From Lithodes maja (taxonomy: Eukaryota > Arthropoda > Malacostraca > Decapoda > Lithodidae): DNA of 64,000 nucleotides. Shown piece by piece: positions 1-11,700 of this stretch. The notes beneath the pieces are model-generated. The model had not been told where the DNA came from. It saw nothing but the letters and a program-made list of their open reading frames with translations, and did not search any database. A program made the position numbers and the translations under genes. The stretch covers positions 36,186 through 100,185 of the forward strand of contig JBAKBP010007416.1 of assembly GCA_037953745.1 (NCBI GenBank), written 5' to 3'. Position 1 is the stretch's first letter; each line of letters starts with the position of its first letter.

Positions 1-520
1 GGCAGGAAGACCCCCATTGAGATGGAGAGACTGTGTAAGAAAGGCTTTGGATGATAGAGGAATGACTATAGATCAGGCAGGGGAAGTGGTGGTGGACAGG
101 AGTGAATGGAGAATGCTTGTGAATAGTTGAGTGAACACGTGGTCATTTGGAGTAAGGGGTCGGGCGCAAGTTGGACTAGAGAATAGTCCATCAGGCGCCT
201 GGCCCGGGGAGACGATTAATATGAAGGGTGCGCCTGGAAGTGTGGTGGGAGGGCTTGTGGCTTTGGCTCCGCTGCATGTCTGCCTGCCGAGATCGGAACC
301 TCTCCGGGTGGTCGGGGGCCGGGGGAGTGCTGGAGTGACCTTGGTGACCCTGGTCTCTGGGTCTTCTCCTGGGTGACCTGGATGTGTGTGAGTTTGTGTT
401 TTTTATCTGTGTTTATTTGTTGTTTTATGTTGTTTTTTGTGTTTTCCCTGTTCTTGCTCTGTCTTGAGTCGGCTACCCCCAAAATGGGGATTGGGCCTGA
501 GCATATAGATAGATAGATAG
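1..520 (+). repeat. Tetranucleotide-tailed retroposon 3' end
   Basis: This GC-rich block ends in a (GATA)n-type tail at about 503-520. A related block lies on the opposite strand at about 58700-58890 and has its own tetranucleotide tail. Shared segments include the GGTCGGGGGCCGGGGGAGTG stretch near 311 and the CTGTCTTGAGTCGGC stretch near 460. Conserved body plus simple-repeat tail is the usual form of a 5'-truncated LINE or SINE. The start contains a broken reading frame with a D-R-S-E-W-R stretch (about 97-117) that could be the C-terminus of an RTE-like ORF; that part is inference. No intact gene is visible. Confidence 0.6.
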
Positions 521-925
521 AAGTATAAAGCTTGGGAGGATCTCTTTACTTATTTCTAAATGTCTTAATACACAAGAAACTTCATCCGTATAGACATTAA
601 CACTTACGATTTATGTAATTATTAACATCTTATGTTATTGTTAACATTTGTTAAACTAGAACTTCAGAGGCTATCAACTTTATTGGATTATTAAGCCAGC
701 ACACTGCAAGTCAAGAATAAAGTCAGGACTGGAGCCTCTCTGCGAGAACCCGTCCCTCGTCTGACACATCCTAAGCATATCCAACCATATAATACAGAAT
801 ATTACTGCACACTTGACAGTGGCTACGAAAATATTATGCAAAAAAACACTAACGATTTTTGCTAAAATTATTGGAAAATATCATTAAAAGTATAATTATG
901 TTTACATTATTATGTTGACTAACAC
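521..925. repeat. Direct repeat flanking Penelope copy 1, left copy
   Basis: About 405 bp beginning AGTATAAAGCTTGGGAGGAT is repeated in the same orientation at about 4580-4986, with only scattered substitutions and small indels. A shorter version of its beginning also occurs at about 3993. The two long copies bracket the minus-strand Penelope-like reading frame, so they fit the terminal repeats (pLTRs) of such elements. Coding content: none seen. Confidence 0.65.
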
Positions 926-1379
926 ACCAAAAAATAAAAATTATCTATTAGATATAGATATACAATTCAAAGGCAAGCCTTATAAGTTTATATTTTACAC
1001 TTAACCAAACGAATAAGGACATTCAAAAATGTATGTGAACAAAAAAGATAACACTATTTATAATAAATATTAATTTAACCTATGAATATAACTTTGAAAA
1101 GGTTATATGAAGTACATACACACATGTAGCTTACTATGATGTTGAGAAACTGTTGTGTAGGTGGTGACTGACGTAAAAACACAATTAACTCCTAGTTTAT
1201 ATACACACATAATATGAGCTGCCAACTATGAATTTACAAAAGTTACCGAAATGAACAAACTAAACAAAACGAAAACACACCTAGACCTCAAGAAACTTAG
1301 TGAAAACAAAAATATAACACTCACAGAAAACAATACAGTGAAAAAAAAAAAAAAATTAAGCTTCCTAGAAGTGAAGCTT
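926..1379. other. AT-rich gap, no gene seen
   Basis: AT-rich sequence between the left direct repeat and the Penelope GIY-YIG region. It contains a poly(A) stretch near 1340-1354 and a TTAAGCTTCC/GAAGTGAAGCTT short inverted motif near 1356-1378. It probably belongs to the 3' flank of the Penelope element. No gene is supported. Confidence 0.5.
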
Positions 1380-1399
1380 ATTTATATAATTCTGGTTTG

Positions 1400-3850
1400 A
1401 ATTTACTTATATAGTATTTTTCAGCAATAAAGGTTTCATTCTTGTTCCTAAATTTAGATGTAATTTTTTTGTTTTTGTTCACTGAATCTATGGTCTGAGT
1501 CACAAGAATGGATTCTAATAACAGAAAATTGTTGTTTATTTAGATAGTTGCCCGTTCTGACACTCTTCCCCATATGTTCGAATATTCTGGATCGGAAAGC
1601 TCTAGAAGAGCAACCGACATACCTCACAGGACAGTGAGGACAATCAAATTGATATACAATATTCGAACATATAGAATCGGGAATAGTATCCTTGAGCTTG
1701 AAAACAATATTTAATTTTTACTTAATTTGTGAAAATTATACGAACATTTATTGCAGGGAAAATAATGCGAAAATTTCGATTTAGTTATTTTCTTAATTCA
1801 AAGCTAGGTTTACCGTAAAATGGCAGTTGTAAATATTTGTTTAATTTAGGAACATCATAAACTATATCTCTACTGCTGAATTTTGATGCAAGGAAAGACT
1901 TTACAATTTTGTGAAACAGATTCGAACAATAATAATTATTAAGAAAGAACTTTTCTAATGTTTTGAATTCTAAATCTAAAATAAAATAATTTGAACAAAT
2001 ACTGTATGCTCTGTTTAAGAGAGTTTTTATTGAATTAACCTTATATATAGTCTCACAATGACAACCAATTCAATCCTAAGTTTGAGTGAGTTGGTTTTCT
2101 GTAAACTTCCGTTGTGATCCCATTACTAGTTTTGTTCAACAATACGTCTAAAAATGGTAGGCAATCATCCTTTTCAATTTCATGAGTGAATTTAATATTA
2201 GGGTGTTTGTTGTTTAAGTATTCTACAAAAATATTGACATCTTCAAACTTTCTAAAAGTTAAAAAGGAATCATCGACATACCTCCTATAATAAATGGGCT
2301 TAAAGTCATTGGGGCATTGGCCCAGTCATAAACACTCCTTGTTGTACATAAAGGCACCTGCATAAACTGAGCCTAAGCAAGATCCCATCGCTATACCATC
2401 GACTTGGTTATACATCCTATTATTGAACATAAAAACAGATTCTGAAGTAGCAAATCTAAGTAATTTTCCTACCATGGACTTATCTATGCCAAAAAATTCA
2501 CCTGGATCGTAATTGTCGACAATGATATATGTTGTTTCTAGCAAGGGGACATTGGTAAACAAGGATTGTACATCAAAACTCGCCATTACATAAGTACCTG
2601 GTAAGTCCAGGGATTGAATCTCTTTTACAAAGTTTGAGGAATTGTCTATTGTGAATTGATTTCTTGTAAGGGGATTTATAAGTTGAATTAGAAATTCAGA
2701 TAAATTATAACCAGCCGTATTGATTGCCGAAATTATTGGCCTAAGGGGTGTACTGTACCATCCTTGTGAATCTTTGGAAGTCCATAAAGTAAACCTGGGA
2801 AAGTTCCGGATGCAAATAAGCTATCATAAATGTTATTGCCAATGCTATCTTTAATAGTTCTTAGTAATCTATTCAGTTTATCTTCTAATCTAAATATTAT
2901 GGTATGCAAATCCTCGCTTACCTCTCTGAATTTAGTTCGGCCTTTTAATATATCATCCATCTTAGACAAATAATCTACCTTATTCACGATTACTACCCCC
3001 CTTCCTTTGTCAGGCCTACACACAATAATAGTGTTATCCTTACCCAATCTCTTGAGTACATCTAAATCCTCTGCACAGATGACAGGAGAATGAATACGGT
3101 ACTTTTTGGCTTGTTCAAAGTTGATATTACATAAATCTTTAGCCATTTAATTACGGATTGAAAACCAATGACATTTTGACAAAGACCTGTGTTATAACTA
3201 TCAACTAAGTTTGTACACAGCTTTTCTGTAGCTACATGGTGATTGACTTCCTTAGGTTTAAAATTTGGTATAAAAAAATCAAGTCGCAAAGATAACACCC
3301 TCTTTTCTTGAGCTGACAAAATTCTATTTGAAAAATTATGAACACAATCAACATTCCAGTTAATCGGAGAGATACATATATCCCTTAACTTTTTAGCATG
3401 TGTGTTTTGAACTTTCTTACTTAAATTATGTGTGTGCAATTCGATTTTACTCAAGAAAAAACATAAATCAATAATGCTGAGTGTTCTTAAACTGTTTCTT
3501 AACCCTATCAAAATTATTCTTGACATTCTTTAACTTTTTTCTCTGCAAAGTGATTTCTCTGTTTAGAATTTGATGTTGCCAATATTTATACTGTCTAGTT
3601 TTTCTAAAGTCATTTCTATACACCTTAAACTGCAAGAATCTAGGCACTTTGTCATAGGTGACGCAGATGAAGTATTGAGGGATAAGCCTTTAAAACGGCA
3701 TGTCGTGAGAAAATCCAAGTCTAGATTATGTTTCTGGATCTTGAAATGTTCAGTTTCCAATTTTCTGTACGCCTTCAGTTGCTCCCTTCCATATTTTCTA
3801 TTTATTTTGTCAGTGGTAGGTACATTTCCAGGATATCTAATTTTTTAGAT
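1400..3850 (-). pseudogene. Penelope-like element RT with GIY-YIG domain, copy 1
   Basis: Penelope-like retroelements encode a reverse transcriptase fused to a C-terminal GIY-YIG endonuclease. Reading on the minus strand, an N-terminal segment (about 3850-3062) leads into RPDKGRGVV and YGLPKIHK motifs (3146-2733). After a frameshift come FDVQSLFTNVP and the MGSCLG motif (2586-2326), the YVDD catalytic box at about 2280-2269, a PFLDV/YRKPT thumb stretch, and a GIY-YIG domain (RYVGCSSRAFRSRIFEHMG) at about 1635-1560. The GIY-YIG frame ends early at about 1454, although similarity to copy 2 continues to about 1400. At least two frameshifts and stops show that it is dead. Direct repeats at 521-925 and 4580-4986 bracket it. 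Confidence 0.85.
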
Positions 3851-3995
3851 GAAGAGTAGGACAAGAGCCACAACAGTATACACGTTGAGAATTATTTATT
3901 TGCAAATTTTCGGACGTATCACAAATCCATTTTCAGGCTACATATCAACATACGATCCTAAAAAGAAAGTAACCTAGTATAAATATATGTTAAGT
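3851..3995. repeat. Penelope terminal segment with inverted partner
   Basis: The segment GATGAAGAGTAGGACAAGAG at about 3847-3866 recurs in inverted form at about 5030-5052. The following TTTGCAAATTTTCGGACGTA stretch recurs with changes at about 7588, next to Penelope copy 2. Short inverted plus direct terminal repeats are typical of Penelope-like elements. There is no coding sequence. Confidence 0.55.
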
Positions 3996-4098
3996 ACAAA
4001 GCTTGTGAGGATCTCTTAACTTTTTCCAAAAGTAACAATACAAAATACACACACACAAAAGAAAAACTTCTTCCTTTTAACCAATAAATATGTTTTAA

Positions 4099-4577
4099 CC
4101 CTTAACTGTCGGCGCGCAACATAAGTCGAGTTAAATAAAGCTGGACTATGTGGCGTGCTCGACATAGTTCGTGTGGCAATTTCAGCACGTAATGTTGCTG
4201 AGAGAGAGAGACAAGTGGTGGCAGGAGAGTAGCGAGCGTATGACTGCTCCAGACCACCGCGGCGAACATACTGACACGAATCCCACCTCCTCCCTCCCTC
4301 TCTCACTCGCTATATACGGAATTGTATGGGGAATGTGCCTAATTACATGCTTTTTGCACTCGCGTTGCACGGTTGTTGCAAGAAAACTAGCCATCATAAA
4401 AGGATCGTTATGGTGTCATTCGAAAGCTCTGTTTATGCCCTTTCAGGGATAGATACTTGTTTTACGTTCTGGGTCTTATTTAGGCATGAAAATGATCACG
4501 TAAACAGCCCTATTTTGGCTAAAAACACCCCGCTGGACGGTACATATAAATAAACTGCCTAGGCCGCTAATAAGGTG
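4099..4577. mobile_element. TTAA-bounded MITE, family 1, copy 1
   Basis: A 479-bp non-coding block is flanked on both sides by TTAA (4095-4098 and 4578-4581). It aligns along most of its length to blocks at 5847-6302 and 59990-60467. All three share the CTGTYKGGCG-type left end, a GAGAGAGAG...GGTGG(C/G)AGGA middle, the CCCTTTCAGGGATA stretch, a TTTAGGCATGAAAA-like stretch and the GCCTAGGCCGCT...GGTG right end. TTAA duplication is the hallmark of piggyBac-type insertion; assignment to that superfamily is inference. It splits the right direct repeat of Penelope copy 1. Confidence 0.75.
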
Positions 4578-4579
4578 TT

Positions 4580-4986
4580 AAGTATAAAGCTTGGGAGGAT
4601 CTCTTTACTTTTTTCTAAGTCTTAATACACAAGAAATTTCATCCTTATAGACATTAACACTTACGATTTATGTAAATATTAACATCCTATGTTATTGTTA
4701 TCATTTGTTAAACTAGGACTTCAGAGGCTATCAACTTTATTGGATTATTAAGCCAGCACACTGCAAGTCAAGAATAAAGTCAGGACTGGAGCCACTCTGC
4801 GAGAACCCCAGTCCCTCGTCTGACACATCCTATGCATATCCAACCATAAAATACAGAATATTACTGCACACTTGACAGTGGGAACGAAAATATTATGCAA
4901 AAAAAATACTAACGATTTTTGCGAAGATTATTGGAAAATTTATCATTAAAAGTAAAATTATGTTTACATTATTATGTTGACTAACA
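4580..4986. repeat. Direct repeat flanking Penelope copy 1, right copy
   Basis: Second copy of the ~405-bp repeat seen at 521-925. It starts at the TTAA that ends the adjacent MITE. Differences from the left copy are few, for example an extra CCA in GAGAACCCCAGTCC. Non-coding. Confidence 0.65.
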
Positions 4987-5051
4987 CACGAAATTTTGCA
5001 AATAAATCATGCTCAATATGTATACTGTTGTGGCTCTTGTCCTACGCTTCA

Positions 5052-5053
<2 letters not shown>

Positions 5054-5107
<54 letters not shown>
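5054..5107. repeat. (TA)n microsatellite
   Basis: About 27 uninterrupted TA units lie directly beside the inverted Penelope end at 5030-5052. The motif GGGTGTATTGAAACAA follows and has an inverted match near 7450-7465. Confidence 0.95.
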
Positions 5108-5109
<2 letters not shown>

Positions 5110-5111
<2 letters not shown>

Positions 5112-5842
5112 GTATTGAAACAATTGTTATAGACTATGACGAACACATTGTAAAATGGAAAATAAACATATATTGTTGTATCACATTTTCCCCATAAATG
5201 TGTTATTTTAGAGATAAATTCCTTTTTTAGAAATGTAGCAAAACAGGGTTACAAGTAAAGCACTAAGTTATTAATACATGATAAACCTATTTATTATCGA
5301 CTTAGCTAAAGGGAAAGCATGGGTTTACCTATTCACACATTAGTAATTACGAAATAAAAGTATCTTAGAATGTGGTGATGATATTATGTGGTTAGCAGAA
5401 AAATACTTATTACTAGCAACATATTAGCGTAAACAAAATATGTAACATTTGTATCTCTGGTCATGGGACATAATGCTGATGCCCAAGTCTGGGTCGGGTA
5501 TCCGAACGAAGCAGAAGGTAATTCAATCGTATATGATCACGCAATTGTTACGTATTTAATGAAGATGGTATACTGTATGTACACTTACAGTTATGTTCAG
5601 GAATGAAGAGTCATCGAGCAATACGAAAAGTTATAGAAGCCAAATGTTACATACCTGACAATTGTGACCACGCATACCTGACCAAACACTCATGTTATAA
5701 AAGAGTGAGGTTAATGAAAATTAATGACATACACAGACATACATACACACACACTTAAGCCTCTCATTTCCATGTTTATGTAAGGTAAATAAAATATGCG
5801 TGACAAAGGGAGATGTATGTGTGTGTGTGAAGTGAAGTTTCC
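5110..5842. other. Gap without gene
   Basis: AT-rich sequence with no reading frame, RNA gene or repeat boundary that I could support. A short (AC)n tract lies near 5744-5755 and a TGTGTGTGTG tract near 5818-5828. Confidence 0.5.
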
Positions 5843-5846
5843 TTAA

Positions 5847-6302
5847 CCCCTGTTTGGCGGCACCCGGCTATAGTCGGATAAGAGAACCCCAACCTAAAGA
5901 GCGGGGCCCGGCTATAGTCGCATGCAATTTTGAGCACGTAATGTGCTCCGAGAGAGAGCCGAGCGGTGGGAGGAGCATAGGTCCGGGTCTGACCGCTCGG
6001 CACGGCAGCCGCGCGACTACTGAGGTCTACTCCACACACATCCACCCTCCCTCCGTCACTACACAGGATATTATGTACAGAAATTACCATATTTTAGGGA
6101 TTTTTCACTCGTGTTGCACGATCTAGGAGGATGGTTCTGGTGTCATTGGAAAACTCAATTAACGCCCTTTCAGGGATACATAATTGTATTACGCTCTGGC
6201 TCTTGTTTATGCATGAAAAAGAGCACGGAAACAAGGCCATTTAGGGTAAAACCACCCGTTGGGCGGTACATAGAAGTTACCGCCTAGGCCGCTCGTAAGG
6301 TG
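5847..6302. mobile_element. TTAA-bounded MITE, family 1, copy 2
   Basis: A 456-bp block flanked by TTAA at 5843-5846 and 6303-6306, homologous to 4099-4577 and 59990-60467. The left end reads CCCCTGTTTGGCGGCACC and the right end CCGCTCGTAAGGTG. CCCGGCTATAGTCG occurs twice near the left end. No coding capacity. Confidence 0.8.
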
Positions 6303-6306
6303 TTAA

Positions 6307-6575
6307 TCATTGCTCATTGTCTCAATTATAACGTCATCGACTATTACTGACAATATTGGTGTATAACAATTGTACTGTACAAATAATAGGTTAGATACTT
6401 GGAAAACAGGCATGATATTATGTCCACGCCGATAATTCGATATTTGAACAGATTCAAGTGGAATCCGAAGCTTCATAAAACGCCTCAAATATTTTTTAAA
6501 ACTTTATTACATCACTTGGTGGAATTATACAGTATTTGTTTCAATTAATCTTCTTATTACACTGTAATGACCATG
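6307..6575. other. Gap without gene
   Basis: Short AT-rich stretch between two MITEs, with no supported feature. Confidence 0.5.
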
Positions 6576-6577
6576 TA

Positions 6578-6788
6578 CAGTTACGAGCATAAATACTGCG
6601 ACACCAACCAAATAATTTTCGCCCTTTTGTCTCCAAATGTATTGCAAAACTTTGTATTCAAACTCACAATTATTTCTGTATTTCATTCCAGCTACCGTCA
6701 AACGATTTTATTCAGCTTAGTATAAACCCCTAGTGATAAAGGAGTTGACGTTATCTGGTTGATGTCGCAGCATTTATGCTCGTGACTG
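6578..6788. mobile_element. TA-flanked MITE with 33-bp inverted ends
   Basis: A 211-bp block begins CAGTTACGAGCATAAATACT and ends with its near-perfect inverted complement (AGCATTTATGCTCGTGACTG). It is flanked by TA at 6576-6577 and 6789-6790. The inverted ends match over about 33 bp with three mismatches. A CAGT start with a TA duplication is the standard form of a Tc1/mariner MITE. No coding sequence. Confidence 0.85.
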
Positions 6789-6790
6789 TA

Positions 6791-7440
6791 CAGCAGTTGT
6801 AATTAATTCTGATCGATTTAGAAGTGTCGAACTGATTAAAAGAATCTCTGAAATTCAAATACCCAGTATAAATTACTGTAGTTAGGAGATTCAATTCAAC
6901 CCGAGACCGCTTCGAATATGTTTGTATATGAATACATGTTCACAACTGTACAATACATTAAATAACATTGGGCAATAACTTCGTAATGCCCACATTTTGC
7001 GGTTCTATTTATCATTCAACATTGGTAATAATTACTAACATATGACAGTAATATCTGCAGACCACTTAAAGATCGTAATTTGTTTCATCCAAGATACCTT
7101 CGGTGTTTCCTACGTTGATAGAAAGATACATAAATGTTTGATATAAGGGGAACATAAATTACATAATGTCAACCCGAAAACTAATTATGTTTATAATTCA
7201 ACATTTCTGGGTATAAACTAGGAGATTGGGGGAAGGAAGGGGGCGGGAGAGGAAGGGGAGTGGGGGGGGGGGCGGATTAAAGGGGAGACCAATGCCAGTG
7301 TTCGGCTTATAGCACTTGCTTGGACGACACTGATTATTTTACTGTATATCCTGTAAATCATTAAAGCTTAATTATTTTATATTTAATTATAGAATAACGT
7401 GAACTTGTTTTTTTAATCTCTGCTTAGCACTTGAAGTCTG
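6791..7440. other. Gap without gene; G-rich tract
   Basis: No gene seen. A G-rich/purine tract at about 7227-7290, including a run of ten Gs near 7263-7272, is the only distinctive feature. Confidence 0.5.
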
Positions 7441-8084
7441 TAAGTGTTGTTTCAATACACCCCCAAGGAGAACTCAAAATAAGATTGCCTTACATCGTGA
7501 GCGAAACGCTCTTAATAACCACTCACGGACTCGTCCTTTTGATGTGGGTGTAGATAAGAGCCAGAGTCGTATACATTTTGACGTTTATTGCAAATTTTCG
7601 GATGTACCTACATCCATCTTCAGGCATATACTGTATATCGATCCTAAAAGAGAGTAAAAACCATATTTGTAAAATTTGTAAAAATGTAGGATCATTTTAC
7701 CCAATTAAATAATCGCAGTTTTATGAAACTTACTGAACACAAGATATTTATGGCAATGATTATGTAAGAAATATAATATGTAAATAAGAAAGACAATATT
7801 GAACAATTAGGCTACTATATGTAGAATATTTAACTATAACTAGAAATTGATAGTTTTATGAAACACCAATAGATAACACTAATAGACACAAATTCTCAGA
7901 GCAATTACATTGTTGACAGACCGCTTACCACCACGACACTAACCAAAATACACAAACAAACACTATTTAATGAGTAAAAACTTTGCACATGATTAAAAGA
8001 AACAAAACCAAATATTGAAATCCTAACCCACTATTCATGAAAAACTGCCGAAACAATTTGGACTAACTAACTATTAATATTTAC
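7440..8084 (-). repeat. Penelope copy 2, 3' flank
   Basis: This stretch carries the GCAAATTTTCGGATGTA motif (7589-7605) and an inverted match to the GTGTATTGAAAC motif at 5110. Both are shared with the ends of Penelope copy 1, so it is read as the non-coding end of copy 2. Confidence 0.5.
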
Positions 8085-8770
8085 CTATGAATTTAATTCA
8101 GGTTCATACATATTGATATAATATCGCTCAGCAATGAAAGCATCAGTCTTGTTCATGAACTTTAAAATTAGTTTAAAATTATGTTCACTGAATCGGTGAT
8201 CTGACTCCCGAGCGTGATTTCTAATAGCAGAAAACTGCTGTTTCTGTAGAGTTTGACCTGTTCGAATACTCTTTCCCATATGTTCCAATATTCTTGATCG
8301 GAAGGCTCGTGAAGAGCAACCGATATACCTCACAGGGCAGTGAGGACATTCAAATTTGTAAACAATATTGGAACATACTGAATCGGGAAGAGAATCCTTA
8401 ATTTTGAAAAAAAGTTGAATTTTTATTTAATTTGTGAAAACTATGTGAAAATTAATAGCAGGGAAATTGAAACTTAAAACCTTGCTTAGTTGCTTTCTTA
8501 GCTCATAGCTCGGTTTTCCGTAAAATGCCAATTTGATATGTTTCTTCAGTTTTGGAACATTATTCATGACACTTTCATTACTGTATTTAGAAGAAAGAAA
8601 GGACTTGACAATTTTGTGAAAAAGGTTTGAGCAATAGTTATTATTTAAAAAAATATTTGTTCAGAGTTTTAATTTCTAGATCTAAAAGCAGATAAGGTTG
8701 TAAGCTCTATTCAGAAGGGTTTTAATTGAGTTTGTCTTGTAAATCGTGGGACAAAAACTGAACCAATTTA
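8085..8770 (-). pseudogene. Penelope-like element copy 2: RT thumb and GIY-YIG
   Basis: The open GIY-YIG segment (8333-8085, 82 residues) contains RYIGCSSRAFRSRILEHMG and a C-terminal Y-Y-I-N-M-Y-E-P-E-L-N stretch. It is clearly homologous to the one in copy 1. Upstream on the minus strand, a broken thumb region with FYGKPSYELRKQLSK (about 8523-8480) is also homologous. The copy stops near 8770, so the RT palm is missing. The endonuclease part is the best-preserved section of the two Penelope copies. Confidence 0.8.
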
Positions 8771-8779
8771 ATCGTAAAT

Positions 8780-9050
8780 TTGTATGTGTTGGCTTACGGT
8801 ATCACAATCGTGTGGTCCGTATCAAAGATGTATGGCCCGCATCAACGTCGTCTGGTGCGTAAGCCTGCCATGCAGACCGTATCTCTTCTGTGCGGAAAAT
8901 TGACCGGTCGAGCTGGCGGAAAAAAAAAAAAAAAAAAAAAAAACGCGTTTAGCCTCAATCCGGTTGCACGTCTCACGGCGTCGATATGATTCTTATGAAT
9001 TGTATCGCAGTCTTTTGGGTCGTATCTTTTCCGTGGACTAGTCGTGTACC
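8780..9050 (+). other. Degenerate ~20-bp periodic segment with poly(A)
   Basis: A GC-richer segment between Penelope copy 2 and the Gypsy LTR. From about 8792 the sequence can be written as 20-bp units ending in GTCCGTA, GCCCGCA, GTGCGTA and GACCGTA. A 24-nt poly(A) run follows at 8920-8943, and similar T-C-G-T-A-T-C phrases resume to 9050. A short frame crosses it, but low complexity explains that. Origin unknown. Confidence 0.45.
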
Positions 9051-11700
9051 TGAAATGACGGGGTTGCTACCACCACATGCAACAACCAGTTGCAGAATTG
9101 CCAGTCTGCAGCTGGGTCCACCAGCCAAACCCATAACCAGGAAACAACGAACAAGTAAGGAAATGCAGGAGCCCAGAGCCCCTCATTTTCTATCACGCCA
9201 AACAGCAGTTATGAGCATGGGAAACTGCACCAGCCAACCACAGCCCTGCCTTCAAACGACACCAGCCAATGACAGGACAGCATTCCTTCAATCCCCAGAT
9301 CTACAATATGATGAAGCCTTGTTTATGCAAGTTGAATACCAGCAGCCAGAAGCTTACAGATATAAATGGACCTGAGCAGGAGTACCAGTTATGCCGGTCT
9401 GGTTGATCCAATAACCTCCAGACAAGAATAATAATAATAAAACTATTTGTCTACAGCCTACTGGGCAGAAGCCCTCTCCAGACAAGAAGAACTTGAACAG
9501 GCCAGCAATACATCAGTATGTCTAAGAGTCTGGAGGATGATGTAACCTTAAGAAGTAAGATTTCTCCCAGAATAGGATAAATAAATACTTTATATGATAT
9601 AGATATGTTACCTAGTATTTAAGTACACCTATATATATTACCCAGCCATGTATACTATTAGTATTTAACTTCACAAGTCCATCACAACGAATTCACAATA
9701 CCCATATTGCCACGAGACTATATAAACGAGAGTCAAGAATTAAGTCAGATATTGCTTCAAAGATTTAGGAGGAAAGTATGCAAACCTCCACTGCGGTACT
9801 GTACTCAGCCTGAAAAGGACAGGACAGCTAACCACAGCTAAAGATTGCCCCAGCCCTGCCCCCTGAAAGTGAAAGTGCTCGACTTGTGGTGCCCTCTGAC
9901 GTCTGGAACCTGAAGTACTGTTTGAGTGTCACCCTACCCCCCTGGAGTGCTGCCCTAGAACCTACGCTCTACGTCGGCCAGCCCTGCTCTCTCACTATCC
10001 TCCAAACTTACCCTAAGTGTCTCTGTATATCTTGAGTTGTGATTATTGTTGTCGAGGTATAGGTTAAAATATGTGAATCGTGTAAGCATGTGATTATAAA
10101 GAGATCTGTGCCCAAGATCTTGTAATTGCATACCTGTTAATCCTTCTGAAATTAATAGTAATTTTTGTCTAAGATCTGTGTTCAAGATCCTATATTACTC
10201 CTGTTTAAATATCCTCTAGAACGTGCTACGCATACGTTATATAATTGTGTTCCTTAATTTATCACGCCACGTACTCACAGATTTTCCTAATATATGTATT
10301 CTGTTATGTATGTTGTAAGTTGAAGTCGACGTGTATTTCGTGTCTTGATTCCCCTTCTTAATTCCTGACTACTTACCTAGAACCTACGCCCAATTTCATA
10401 TTTAACTTATCCCAGTGTAAAACCTATCATTACCCAAGTTATTATACTTTCCAAATCCCCCATTTCTCATACGATTACTTAATCGTTGTTGTGATTATTG
10501 TATGAACTAGTATTATTGTTAATGCGAGTATTGATGTAGATAATTTTGATTCCTATGATCTAGGAATTCTAGCATTGCATAGAGTCTCTTATCTAAATTT
10601 TCCATCATCTCGAATACACCACTTGTCAAGGTGAATTCTTCATAAGACTCTGTTAACCCGTTCAGATCTCTCGTTAAGACCCTTCTGAGTATTTTCACTG
10701 TTATCATAATTAATATTTTGTTGATTAATTCCTTACGCTATTACCATTATAAGCCTTACCAAGATATATACTAATTAATCACCTTTGATTGTTTAGACTT
10801 TGTCTTTATAGCCAGTTAGTATTTTTTTTCTTTAATTCAGTTACATTTATATTAATAACTTTACATTTGAATTCCTCGACCGAGTTCGTAATTATTGCAT
10901 ACGTTCGATTGAAGTTAATATACAGTTCAAACCATAAATTACCTAATTTGAGCTACATACATAGTAAATTGTGAAAATAAATAAGCAATACCTTACCCCC
11001 AGTTTCATTGTATTATCTCTGAGAATAAGTTCATATTTACACAAACTAGAATTGTATTTTCCAACCCCGCAGTAAAGTTATTGACCTGACACGCTAGCTG
11101 ATTAAAGGTCGCATTTACCTGAAGAGTATTTACCTAGCTGAAGCACGCGCACCCCACCTAGTTTATCTCGTTCACTGCTTGTGTATTTGTTTTTACTCTC
11201 AACTCAATCATTCTCTTGTATATTGAGAGTATGAATATTTATCTTTATTGCTGTTTTATTCACGTAAGACACTCGACCCGCATCATTATTATTATTAAGG
11301 GTTGATACTATAGGTCATGTGTTTATGTAATTGCATATTTCCTGTTTTGTTTATTACCAACACTGAATTAATATTGATCTCATCTTGGTCTATTCAGCTA
11401 TCATACATTCGCCTTTTACCTTATAATTCCCATAATTATTAAGGTAATATTCTAGCCTGAATTATCCATATATACCAAGCCTATAAGTGAAGATATATTT
11501 CTATGCCTTTGAATAAACTAGTGTGTATAACTCTCCTGTGTGTTGTCATTGAGTTCTGTAGTACCTAGTTGAATACTTATTGTGATCTTAAGAACGTGTT
11601 CGGGGAGTTCCTGTTGAGTTTATTTACGGTCTATAAATCCATATCTGGATTTTAGTAAAGACCCTATCACGAGCTGTAATTACTATAGCCCGGCAAAACA
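9051..11700 (+). mobile_element. Gypsy 5' LTR (LTR A)
   Basis: A 2650-bp LTR begins TGAAATGACGGGG and ends CCCGGCAAAACA (TG...CA). It is followed directly by a primer-binding-like CTGGCGGCAGCGG. The second copy starts at 17918. The first ~330 bp encode the C-terminal part of the last ORF (9054-9375 here), so the LTR overlaps coding sequence at the 3' end of the element. Compared with LTR B it lacks a 12-bp in-frame segment near 9175 and lacks the 1.48-kb insertion. Such length is unusual for a Gypsy LTR. Confidence 0.85.
9719..9726 (+). promoter_or_regulatory. TATA box in LTR A
   Basis: TATATAAA in the LTR, conserved in the second LTR at about 20073-20080. It is the likely core promoter of the Gypsy transcript; function is inferred from position and conservation. 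Confidence 0.5.

Noticed and set aside
5009..5197. 62-residue plus-strand frame with an Ile-Tyr run
   Set aside because: It is the (TA)n microsatellite read in frame.
9051..9375. Independent gene before the Gypsy element
   Set aside because: It is the LTR copy of the last ORF's C-terminus; it begins exactly at the LTR TG.
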